Of a stretch of DNA of 47,929 bases, positions 10,155 through 19,689 are shown one piece after another. Position 1 is the stretch's first letter. The number at the start of each line of letters is the position of its first letter. Origin of the DNA: Welwitschia mirabilis (lineage: Eukaryota > Gnetophyta > Gnetopsida > Welwitschiales); contig JBOZIK010000001.1 in assembly GCA_051453625.1 (NCBI GenBank), positions 187,001,712 to 187,049,640 on the forward strand, read 5' to 3'. Both the position numbers and the translations under genes were made by a program. The notes below the pieces were generated by a model. That model was not told the DNA's origin. It did no database searches and saw nothing but the letters and a program-made list of their open reading frames with translations.

Positions 10155-11479
10155 TTCTTTTTAATTCGACATCTTCTTATTTCATTTTAGTTTCTGGCTT
10201 GGAAACTTTAGTTGAGAAAGATATGGATTTTACCCTCTGACCTTTCGTCAGCTACGGGAGGAGTGCATTAGAATAAGTGAAAATTTTCATTCCATCCCTT
10301 TTACTGGTGTCTTTATGAATCTATTGTTCCCTTTTGATTCTAAAAGAAAAGAGGTACTTAATGATTTTAATACATTAATAGATTAGGGGGATATGTCCTA
10401 TTCCATCCCCTATTTTTAGCCTTTAGGTCAGAGTCCTCCTATTGATCATACTTCTCTAGAGCCTTCTCATCATCCACTTGTAGCTTCACAGTCCATTGTA
10501 AATGAATAGGGCCAAGTATCTCATCACATTGATTAGCTCATATTAGTGTTTAAAATCCTATACCCTAAGATTAAGGAGTTAATAGATCAGTTGAGAAAAT
10601 ATCAATCTCTTTCTAACCTCTTGCATACATAGGTTACACATCCATCTTACTTAGATGACATCTATATCCATCATTGATCTAAGGCAGTGGATGTACCATA
10701 GGACTTTAAGTTTATTTATTTTGCTTGTTTTACTCCTCATTGTTCTCTACAACATGAATGGCCTACCCACTCTAAGACTTCTACAACATGGTTAATATAA
10801 TAGAATTCTTCTATTTCATGGCTTGTCATGAGATTAAGGAGTAGGAGTCCATGAGTGATTTCTTTTGGTTTCTAGATAATCAAGTGGAGAACATGTACTT
10901 TATAGAGAAGAGATCATGGGTAGATGCTTCTCATATGACTACATTAGAAGAAAGTCAGACTACCTTGTCTACTCAACTAATAAAGGACAAGAAAATGATT
11001 TAGGCCTGTGTGGATCATTTGGCCATTATCATTGATGATATCAATGTACTATACCATGGCAGGAGGCTTTTGAATGAGAATTTGTTAAGGACTCTAGTTG
11101 CTTATAGTAAGCTTCATATGAAGCTCTATAAGAAATCATATCCTATTATTGAAGTAGATTCTATGGCAGGTTCTTCTTTGGTTGCTCTTAGTACTACTAC
11201 AATTCCTACATAGCCTACTAGAATGGAAGTTGTTCCAAGTGGCACAGAGTCTTCTATCCAAAGTGTAAAGGGTTGGAACCCTGTTCCCTTCTTTATGAAG
11301 GCTCTGTGATTTGGTTCATCTTGTTAAGGTGTCATGCACCATATTTTTGCTGGCCCCTTATTTGCTTTGATAATCATATTCCTGTCTTCAATGTGCTATT
11401 AGCCTTTGGCTTATTTCATTTATAAAACTAAGTTCCTTCTTTGTTTTCCTTAATTAGTAGTTTACTACTTGTTATTTTC

Positions 11480-11490
11480 TCTAATACCAA
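11480..11490 (-). promoter_or_regulatory. Primer-binding site, tRNA-iMet type
   Basis: Minus strand TGGTATTAGAG beside the 5' LTR. The initiator-methionine tRNA primer site of plant elements is TGGTATCAGAGC; there is one difference, C to T. It is separated from the LTR end by one base. It proves that the whole stretch 2093-11491, antisense gene included, lies inside one element. Confidence 0.85.
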
Positions 11491-11491
11491 A

Positions 11492-11908
11492 TGTAATGTC
11501 CCATTTTACTAATTCTGGATCACTCTACATAAAAAATAACATATAAAATAGTATGCCAGGATCAATAGGAATTAATAAGGGATAATTTAGAAAGAAAAAA
11601 GATTTTATTGTTGATAGTAGTAGATTACATTCCTCATCATTATCCAACAGCCTTGGACAAATGGTCAAAGGTAACGACATGAACTATGACCTAAGTCCCC
11701 TTCCTAGGGCCCTTGGAGATTAGCCAAGGTTGTTGTTGATTACATCCTCCCAACATATACACCCTTACCTAACATCATAGGCTTATATTGCATAATGAAG
11801 GAACACATCTTTTCATATTTAGGTCACACCCATTCACATCTTTGTTAACTACATTTAATTAGAATTTAACATACTTAATTATACAATTGATGAATTTGGA
11901 ACATTACA
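11492..11908 (-). repeat. 5' LTR of the chromovirus
   Basis: 417 bp with the same TGTAATGT/ACATTACA ends as the left LTR and colinear with it throughout (for example both share ATGTCCCATTTTACTAATT at one end and TTGATGAATTTGGAACATTA at the other). The primer-binding site beside its left end makes it the 5' LTR on the minus strand. Confidence 0.88.
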
Positions 11909-11999
11909 AACATTGTTGATCCTTTTGAATTCATGCCCTTTAGAAATATGGAAGAAATAATCATTATACTAATTATTCATATGCTTAATAAACCTATAC

Positions 12000-13150
12000 T
12001 AATAGGCTATCCACTTAAATATCTCCTTTAAAAGACTCATCTTGAGAGATTTAATATAATATCCACCACTATGAAATCTTCTAAAAACACTAAAAGCCTC
12101 TTTTCTAGTTAAAACATTACCTTCTTCTCAATGCATCCTTCCTTCTATAAACCTTTCAAGTAATGCCATTTCTTCCTTTAGTCTGCTGGCACCGCCTGGA
12201 TCCTTATAATGCATCACCATATCCACCGCACTGCAAACAATGCTATGGAGTGCTGTTACCATACCTTTGACACTACTACATTTGATCTTACTGCAGATGT
12301 GCTGCCAAGTCCAAAGGCTATGTAACAACTTATGAAAATAGTCAAACAAAGTGTCATAACTCTAGTTCACATAGCAACATAGAGGTCTAATGTAGACATG
12401 CATCCCTTGTGCAATGCAAAAATTTCTCATGTACAAGGTTCAATGCTTCTAGTGCTTTTAACTCTACTCATCATAGTTTAAAGTCAAATGAAAATCAAAT
12501 GGATCTAGGTTTTATCAAGTTATCCTCCTCTTTATCATCATACAAAATCCTTTTTAAGTCCCTAGCAAATCCATTTCTGAGCAAAAATCTATTATTATCT
12601 CTTAAGTTATTATCAAACTCAAATGGATTCTTAACTTCTAGATCGTAATGGTATCATTTGCACTTGAGTGTAATACAACTTATAATTTCATTGAGTTTCT
12701 CATAAAATGTGCATTTAATATTACCTACACTATGAAGCCATACCTTGCATCCCTTTAGCTTGTAGTGGCTTGTCAAGCTGTCAAATTTCTCCTTGCATTG
12801 CTTCATAGTTTTTGTAGTCTTAGCTTCTTCTAGCTAAATATTCACATAACTAAAGATATGTTTCTAGTCTTTAGTTTTTATAACCTTTGCTATGTAAACA
12901 TTCTTCACTATAGCTACCAAGAAATCATGACATCATCTCAGTATGCCACTAGTACTTAAAGATATCATGAGTAAAGTCATAAGAATTACTAAGATGGCAT
13001 GATCTATTGCAAAACTTTGAATAAGTATTTATGGAATAATTAAAGTCATAGGGATCTCTTCATTTTGGAATTTCACATTCAAGAGCAAGAAGATTATTTG
13101 ATGAGCTACAAACAATGGATTAAAATCTCCTCTTTGGCCTTGCTTGGTGG
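12000..13150 (-). pseudogene. Decayed coding-like region, not recognised
   Basis: The minus strand holds several charged, protein-like stretches broken by stops and frameshifts: EEAKTTKTMKQCKEKFDSL with CTFYEKLNEI near 12690-12830, DLEVKNPFEFDNNLRDNNRF with ARDLKRILYDDKEED near 12530-12650, and a 73-codon open frame at 12349-12128 ending RLKEEMALLERFIEGRMH. The KQCKEKFDSL block resembles the third helix of trihelix/Myb-SANT-like DNA-binding domains, but no matching tryptophans are seen, so this is a guess. It may equally be part of the LTR element whose primer site is at 14651. Confidence 0.35.
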
Positions 13151-13649
13151 CCCTTTTAATTTTTGTAATTAATGTTTTCACTTAGTTTTGCAAACTTTTT
13201 CTTCCTTTTCTATTTTTTGAATAGATTTATCAAGCATTCACTTGTTCTCACATAGGATATCTATTAGGGTTTTCCATTTTCTAAATAAGAAACTCCTTTC
13301 AATGCAATCATATTTGTAATTAATTATTAAAAAATCAAACAACGCCTAAAATTTCTTAAGGAATTTTTGAGGACTAATACTTGATTGAAGAAATTTTTAG
13401 ATTTCTTCCATTTCTTAAAATAGAAGATCAAAGCTCAAGTTGTATATTTTGTTCTTAAGAAAAGCTATAGATTAAAATAGTTTAGCCCCTTTCTAAAATG
13501 ATAATAGACATTTTCCAAAAATCTTAGAATTAGTACCTCTAAAACCATAACACAAGAATACCTTTTTCCATCTAAGTTTTTAATAACACTAATTAAATTT
13601 ATAAATTATAAAATTATATTATACTTTCCAACATATTTCACATAGTTTA

Positions 13650-13996
13650 AACTCTTCAGGTATTACATGTGATGGAAAAGATAATAAGGTAAGTACAATA
13701 ACTAATTTAATTTTTACTATTTCTAAAGTAAGCACTAATTATTCGATGTTAGCTATATGTTGAAGGGCATCTTCATCATTTTCTCCATTAAAAATAGGAT
13801 ATGCATTTAGATTTCTTAACTTAACATCATCATGAGGAGATAGATCAAAATGATTTTAGATTTCATGCTTTTTATTTGCAATTAGTTCTTTAAGAGTGAC
13901 ATTGACATTTAGATTAATGAGAGTAGTAGAGGTTCCTATGGTGATAAGGGGATTAGATGAAGCTACTTGTTTTTGTTTTTGCATAGAATTTGACAT
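13650..13996 (-). pseudogene. Gag-like relic of a second LTR element
   Basis: From a Met at 13996 the minus strand reads MSNSMQKQKQVASSNPLI, then TLKELIANKKHEI, a stop (TAA where CAA would be natural), then NLNAYPIFNGENDEDALQHI. The last block resembles the start of the retrotransposon gag capsid domain, where F-x-G-x-x-x-E-D-x-x-x-H-I/L is common. The remainder down to about 13250 is too damaged to follow. It lies about 650 bp downstream of a primer-site-like motif, a normal distance for gag. Confidence 0.45.
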
Positions 13997-14099
13997 TGCA
14001 ATAAAACTATTTGTTTTTAAACTTCCTTTTAAAAAATTTTTGTTTACAAAAAATGAAATTATGAAATAATAAATGCAGAAAAATTGTTTCTTGCTCAAT

Positions 14100-14650
14100 T
14101 CTTAGAATGTTTTGCATACTTGAGGTGTGTATGCCTAGGTTTAGTTCATAGTCAATTAAACCTTTTTAGATTTCTTATTTGATTAGCAGCTACTCTCTCT
14201 GATACTTTGTCCTTATACCTAAGTTTATCATATCCTAGCATGCTTAGTTCTATTTCTATAAATGTCATCTTAGTGGGTGTCTGGATGATGTACTTGGATG
14301 ACAAAAGATACAAAAAATCCAAAAGTGAAAAATACAAAAAAAAATAGAGTCATGAAATAATAGATAATAAAGATTAACAGTTATCCTTTGAATCATCCAA
14401 ATGATAAAAGAAACCATAGGAAAAACCCTAATTCTTATAAAATAAAAAATCCTATTTTCATAAACCAACATCATCATGCATTATCTGGATGATTGAGGGA
14501 TGACAAGGTGTTATGTTTGGAACACAAATTAGAAAATGTAAAAATAAAAACCTATGATTCTACTGTAAGATATAATACTATTGTAGACAAATATTTGAAC
14601 TAAAATCCTAACTACTTATCTGAGTAATGACAATTCTCAAACTTCAAGCG
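14100..14650. other. Leader of the second LTR element, no gene seen
   Basis: AT-rich sequence between the primer-like site and the gag-like relic. Open frames here are rich in Phe, Ile and Ser, low in complexity, and not credible as genes. It is best read as the untranslated leader. Confidence 0.4.
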
Positions 14651-14673
14651 GCCTTCCCTAGCAATGGCACTAA
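14651..14673 (-). promoter_or_regulatory. Decayed primer-binding site, tRNA-Asp type
   Basis: Minus strand TTAGTGCCATTGCTAGGGA followed by AGGC. The tRNA-Asp primer site used by Athila-type and related plant elements reads TTGGCGCCGTTGCCGGGGA. All differences are G to A or C to T, mostly at CpG or CHG positions. The LTR would begin at about 14676 on the plus strand (TGTTGTAGTG) and extend right. Its far end was not found. Confidence 0.6.
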
Positions 14674-14675
14674 GA

Positions 14676-16180
14676 TGTTGTAGTGCATATTTGTGCAATA
14701 TTTCACATTCATATTAAATCCTATTAATCAAAAAAATATATATTGTAAAACATAACACACTAATATAAATGGGAGTGATCTAAATGTCATCATCCATTAA
14801 AGGCATAGATAAGAAGAAAGAGAATTGATTTAAAATGAAATATTTATGTGCTTTCTAAGTAAAAAGAAAAAATGCAAAGTAAACAAATGCAAATAAATCA
14901 ACAAGATATAAGTGCACATGACATATAGCGAAAATTTGGTGATGTTTGGTAAATAGTTATTTTTAGGTATCATCCCACTAGTTATTCAAACATCATAAGA
15001 GATAATGCCACATCATATAGGATCCACATTAAATACTATATTAGTCTATTAAGCATCCTAGTTAGCATAACTTCTTCTATCATCTTTAATGTCATTCAGA
15101 TGATAAGGTGGATGATGAAGTTTATAAAAATGTTTCTTGTGCCAAATAAACCTCTTTAATTACAGGATTTCTACTTCAAATAGAAAGTATTGCAATTTGT
15201 CTTAAATACTGTCAAATGTAATGAAGATTGCTATTTTCATGATATTTACCTTAACTCTCCATTGTTATCGAGACTCAGCATAAACCTATTTAATATCCTA
15301 CAAAACTAATTAAAATATCCTATCAAATACATTTAATTTAGTAAGGTAAAAATGCAAAAACTAATAAGAATCTACATAAGCCATGTAATTGGGAATAACA
15401 AGCATCTACACAAGGGTGCTCTAGTTAACTTGTTTAAAAAATGCTCAACATTTTAGATTTGTATGAATGGAAAAACCTTTTCAAAGTTTGGAAATGCTAA
15501 AATTGAATGCATAAACTATTTATTTAAATCCCCCCCTCTAGCTGAACCAACATGTGCTAATCTCTTTGAACTACAAGTAATGTTACTTAACACCTACCTC
15601 AAAATTAACAACATTTAAATTTGGCTGAAGGTAAACACACATAACTAAAGTGTATTCCAATAAGAACATGAAAAATTTTACTTAATTATGTTAAAAGATA
15701 AGAAGAAAAAGAATACATATAGACAGAGCATCGATGGACTGAGGAGGATCAGTTAGATTATAAAAGAGATGCATAACACATCTTATCTATTCAATGTAAC
15801 GGTTTTCCAATGAAAACCCTATAGACCTTATAAGTCTAGCATTGTCATCCTTTGAGAAGGAATTATAAATGACAAATTTTCTTCCAAGTCCAAAAGCAGA
15901 GAAAAGTTCATTAATTATAGAAGCAGTAGTCAATTATTCTATGGCTAGTATGCTACTACTCATTTCTCCTCCATTAAATAATACTTGAATGCATGTTTTA
16001 ATGAAATAATACTATTTTAAATGATTTAGCTAATTTTTTTAAGATGTTTCTCGACAAATTCCTAATTTAAGCCATCTTACTACATAACTAATAATGTGAT
16101 AGTAAAGCAAAGTGAACTTTTACAAGATTAATGAAAGAACTAGAGAAGAGATAGTGATTTTGATAACTAAAGAAAAACCT
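14676..16180. other. AT-rich stretch, possible old LTR, no gene
   Basis: If the primer site at 14651-14673 is correct, this region starts with the 5' LTR of the second element. No second LTR copy is seen in the window to confirm its length. A C-run (CCCCCCC, 15530-15537) stands out. No coding frame is supported. Confidence 0.35.
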
Positions 16181-16189
16181 ATATGGAAT

Positions 16190-17035
16190 CCATCTTGACT
16201 CAAAGGATTAACTAGAAAGGTAAGGAAGTTCTACACTATTAATATAGTAGGCCCTACTAATCCTAAAAAATTATAGTTCTAACATTAGCAAGCTACAACC
16301 AAATGCTCAATCAGAATTACAAGGAAACATTATACTATTAATAAAGTCATCCTAGATCATTATCAAATGATGTAAAGTCAACCTAAGTGGTGTACAAATT
16401 TAAATGCTCAACTAGAATTTCAAGTAGTATCACACTATTGACATAATAGTTCTAGNNNNNNNNNNNNNNNNNNNNNNNNNNNNNNNNNNNNNNNNNNNNN
16501 NNNNNNNNNNNNNNNNNNNNNNNNNNNNNNNNNNNNNNNNNNNNNNNNNNNNNNNNNNNNNNNNNNNNNNNNNNNNNNNNNNNNNNNNNNNNNNNNNNNN
16601 NNNNNNNNNNNNNNNNNNNNNNNNNNNNNNNNNNNNNNNNNNNNNNNNNNNNNNNNNNNNNNNNNNNNNNNNNNNNNNNNNNNNNNNNNNNNNNNNNNNN
16701 NNNNNNNNNNNNNNNNNNNNNNNNNNNNNNNNNNNNNNNNNNNNNNNNNNNNNNNNNNNNNNNNNNNNNNNNNNNNNNNNNNNNNNNNNNNNNNNNNNNN
16801 NNNNNNNNNNNNNNCAACCTAAGTGGTGTACAAATTTAAATGCTCAACTAGAATTTCAAGTAGTATCACACTATTGACATAATAGTTCTAGATAACCACT
16901 GAGTCATGCAAATATAATATAAGTAGACCATAAGAGAAAATAGTCAATTGAAATTTTAAAAGTATATTACACTATTAACATCATGATTATATCATTAGGT
17001 TTACAATCTAAGTGGAATCATCTAATAGTAGATAC
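16190..17035. repeat. Degenerate tandem repeat of about 100 bp, interrupted by a gap
   Basis: The anchor ACTATT followed by RAYATARTAG-like text occurs at 16235, 16334, 16434, 16870 and 16971, that is every 99-101 bp on each side of a 359-N gap. Units share AAATGCTCAACTAGAATTTC-like and CAACCTAAGTGG-like parts. The 436-bp step over the gap would hold about three more units, though the gap size is uncertain. Confidence 0.7.
16379..16891. repeat. Identical 77-bp gap flanks
   Basis: 16379-16455 and 16815-16891 are identical over 77 bp and end or begin exactly at the gap 16456-16814. The same exact length is found at the gap at 29228. This points to an assembly overlap rather than biology. Confidence 0.95.
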
Positions 17036-17039
17036 ACTA

Positions 17040-18190
17040 GTGACATGAGCATTATATTGATAAAACTAAATTTATTTGATATACACATAAAACACATATA
17101 AAACTTACAATATTAATCATGTGATAAATACGAAAGAAGTTAATAAATTTTAACTCCTCAAAAAACCTATTTAAATAAATAAGTTGTTTAACCTATAAAA
17201 TGCAAACCTGCCACCATGATAAATGGGATATAACCCCTCATCAACACATACATTAGTGAATCATAGAGGATTAAAGCTTGCATCAAAGCTTTAAATTAAT
17301 AGATTAGACATGTTTAATAATTATATTAAGTTAATTATGTCAATGTAGAGGCTTCACATAACATAATAAGTGATAATCTTAATTCTATCCCTAAAGCACT
17401 CAAACAATAACCTTAAGAGTTAATCTAAGACCTTTAGTCATGACTCCAAGAATCTCTTCAAGAATAAAATGAAAAAAATACAAAATTTGAAGAAGATCTC
17501 TTCTTAATCTTTTGAAAAACAAGTGGTAGATGAAGTTAATTAATGACTAAAACAATATCATATTCATAACTTACCTTATAAAGATCCCATTATGAAAGAC
17601 CATGATATGTAGGAATATATAAATAAAGTTTGACTTAGCATTTATACTAGTACTTCAAGATCCTATATCGAAGTACTAGAATGGTCATTTTAGATTATAT
17701 AATGTTAAGAACAATTTGCACACTAGATACATAATAATATTCATTATTAAAGATGCTTTAGCTTGATGGAGTTACCTTAGCATAATAAGGAATGATTTGA
17801 TTAAATGACTAAAGATCATGGAGGGATTCAAAAAGTCTTTTATCCTTGACTACTTTGGCAAGAATAGAAGAACATAATTTAGATGCTTGAGGCTATGAAG
17901 CAAGAGTCTTAATAAACATTAGAATAAATTTTAAAAATTATTAAAGTTCTAAACACAATAGGATCTAAAGGAGCTTGTGAATAATTTTATTGACACTTTT
18001 CCACCTTAATAATAAAACCTTATCTATTTGTTATAACTTAAGTATTCAGAGGAAGCATATAGAAATACTAAATATTAGATGGAGATATAACAAAGAGCTA
18101 AAATAAATACTATAATATAAACCACAATTACATAATAAGTAAGATCATAAAATTCTTAGTCCCAACCTACTATTCCAAATTTATAATACC
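17040..18190. other. No gene seen; possibly decayed gag upstream of a zinc knuckle
   Basis: AT-rich. Between about 17700 and 18190 the plus strand may be the remains of a gag protein leading to the knuckle at 18195, but stops and shifts prevent a reliable reading. The rest shows nothing recognisable. Confidence 0.3.
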
Positions 18191-18194
18191 AATT

Positions 18195-18260
18195 TGTCAT
18201 CATTATAAAAAGAAGGGTCAAATAGTCAAGAATTGTCCTAAGAGGAATGAGGATACAAAT
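18195..18260 (+). pseudogene. Degenerate CCHC zinc knuckle, retrotransposon gag relic
   Basis: The plus strand reads CHHYKKKGQIVKNCPKRNED. Spacing is that of C-x2-C-x4-H-x4-C, with the second Cys replaced by Tyr and the His by Gln. The basic surroundings (KKKG, CPKR) are typical of the nucleocapsid of plant LTR elements. It is on the opposite strand to the elements further left, so it belongs to another, largely lost copy. Confidence 0.5.
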
Positions 18261-19195
18261 TTCACCCTGCTAGCTATAGTACTAGGATATTTAAAAATAA
18301 GAAAGAGATTACTCATCATAGTCCAAATAGAAGAACACAACAGGGATGATATTTAGAATCTAAACAAACCTAATAATAAGATGTTTCCATGAAAGAATAA
18401 TAATTTGAGAACAAACAACAAGATTAAGAGATGGAATTGTATAGTAATTCCAAACCCTTATTTATGAACTACTATCATCTATCAAGGTTTATTATAATTT
18501 ATTAGAAAACTAATTAATAATATAGTAACTATTCAAGAGATATAACCATTGTGAAAGAGTCATTTTGAAGAGTTACATCATTTTTTTAATGTTAAAAGAG
18601 GTGTCTGGAAAAGTGAATGACATGCATGTGACTTGCATAAGGGCATCTTAGGGCCTTAACAAGCTAGCATAACCTCCCCAGTAGTCTAACAAACTAGACC
18701 TTAAAGGTAGTATGACTTGATTGAGCTATCATACTAAGATCTTGCATTGGACATTAATTAAGCCATGAGTCTTGTTCTAGAGTAAGGATGAGTTGTATAT
18801 TTCTTTATTCATTATGCTTTCTTCTATTTGAATGATAAAGTTATTATTTATTTTTAATTATAAAAACACATTATCATTTATTACCAAATTAATTTTTGTA
18901 TTAATTTTAAATAAAATGAGAATGTCATAATAGCTATATTTTAAAAGCTTTATAACTTCTAGTTTGATGGCTATCCATTTTAATTGCTTTTTATTACTTC
19001 AATACTTTAATTTTCATTTATGCCTTTTAAAATAATAAATGATTTATTTGATAATCAGCATTATTTCCTTCTTTAGAAGATGACTTATTTGATTTTAAGT
19101 ATTTATTTCATGTTAGGGGTTATTTCATCCTTGGATGAAGTTATAATAAAAACATAAGTATTTTTCATAATGTTTATCTTTTTATTAATTTAACA
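18260..19195. other. No gene seen
   Basis: AT-rich sequence without supported reading frames, RNA genes or clear repeats. 18600-18790 is somewhat richer in G and C than its surroundings but gives no recognisable product. Confidence 0.5.
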
Positions 19196-19198
19196 ACT

Positions 19199-19280
19199 GA
19201 GGTGAGTGAGTGAGTGTGAGTGTGAGTGTGAGAGAAAGAGTGTGTGTGTATGTGTGTGTGAGAAAGAGACAGAAAGAGAT
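19199..19280. repeat. GTGA/GTGT/GA purine-rich microsatellite
   Basis: Compound simple repeat: GAGTGAGTGAGTGTGAGTGT, then GAGAAAGAG, GTGTGTGTATGTGTGTGTG and AGAAAGAGACAGAAAGAG. The minus-strand frame across it (SHTHIHTHSF) is an artefact of the repeat. Confidence 0.95.
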
Positions 19281-19689
19281 TTATAAGGAAGATGTAAATG
19301 AAAAAAAATATATTACACTTAATAAAATAAAACCATGTTTCTAATCTTAGTAGTGATTTCATTTTGGCTCCTAAATCTACTTTAATATTACCTCCTTCAA
19401 TGGATGATCTATAGTGGTAGCTCATTTAATAATTTCTTTAGTAGTTTTTTTAGGATCTTTAGGTGGGTTAAGCTGAGAAAGCTCTACTTGTTTTAGGACT
19501 TGAATTTAGTAAAGTAGCTTAAGTTGTGAATAACAATATTTAATAGTGTTTAATAGTTAGTTTTTCATCCCTTTCTTTAGGTATCTAATTGTTTTTTCTT
19601 TTAAGGTTTATTTTTCATTAAGGCCCTACTAAAGTGCTTTACTTTAACATTTTATAGAGTGCTTTATTTTTGTATGTGATTCAGCTCTA

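Larger units (their letters stand above)
8793..11305 (+). pseudogene. Antisense, intron-containing gene relic carried inside the chromovirus
   Basis: Product not recognised. Plus-strand frames read like protein. The first visible exon (8793-9009) includes SEGDSIPLKVSYSNEDIYYF and a Trp-rich middle, ending HDQ at a canonical donor CAG|GTGAGC. After a 102-bp intron (acceptor TTTCCTAG at 9111) the same phase continues through 9112-9488 (SEKYFCGHILLGLYFSF, later ESKGFKDYNPRETS), broken by five stops. After a gap, 10012-10072 reads EELEEEENAF. A further acceptor at 10190 (TTCATTTTAG) leads to an exon to about 11305 with YPLTFRQLREECIRISENF, KELIDQLRKYQSL and DHLAIIIDDINVLYHGRRLL, a helical C-terminal part. 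Several stops are TAG or TGA where CAG or CGA would restore sense. It runs opposite to gag-pol and lies between the primer site and gag. No ATG start is visible. It could be a captured host gene or an element-encoded antisense ORF. Confidence 0.6.
1694..11908 (-). mobile_element. Ty3/gypsy chromovirus with unusual extra cargo, decayed
   Basis: A complete but non-functional LTR retrotransposon transcribed on the minus strand. Both LTRs begin TGTAATGT and end ACATTACA. In element order it has the 5' LTR (11492-11908), a tRNA-iMet type primer site (11480-11490), about 4.4 kb of extra DNA, gag with a zinc knuckle, protease-RT linker, RT, RNase H, integrase with a GPY/F-like tail, a chromodomain-like segment, a polypurine tract (2094-2107) and the 3' LTR (1694-2092). 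Chromoviruses are usually about 5-6 kb, so at 10.2 kb this one is oversized. The LTRs differ at roughly a fifth of positions by eye, so the insertion is old. The flanking 5-mers AATGT and AACAT differ only by two transitions and may be a decayed target-site duplication. Four N gaps lie inside. Confidence 0.85.

Noticed and set aside
12409-12648. 79-codon plus-strand frame
   Set aside because: Ser/Leu/Phe-rich; the minus strand of the same stretch gives charged, more protein-like text.
14152-14477. Minus-strand frames of 61 and 70 codons rich in Phe, Ile and Tyr
   Set aside because: Low-complexity translation of AT-rich leader DNA, no motif.
15530-15537. C-run that on the minus strand resembles a polypurine tract (AGAGGGGGGG)
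   Set aside because: It would imply a 3' LTR ending at 15529, but no CA end or matching LTR copy is found, so it is not called.
16379-17035. CRISPR-like array of regular repeats
   Set aside because: Units are contiguous and degenerate with no constant repeat and unique spacer pattern, and the DNA is plant nuclear.
19174-19425. Minus-strand 83-codon frame with His-Thr repeats
   Set aside because: Produced by the GTGA/GTGT microsatellite.
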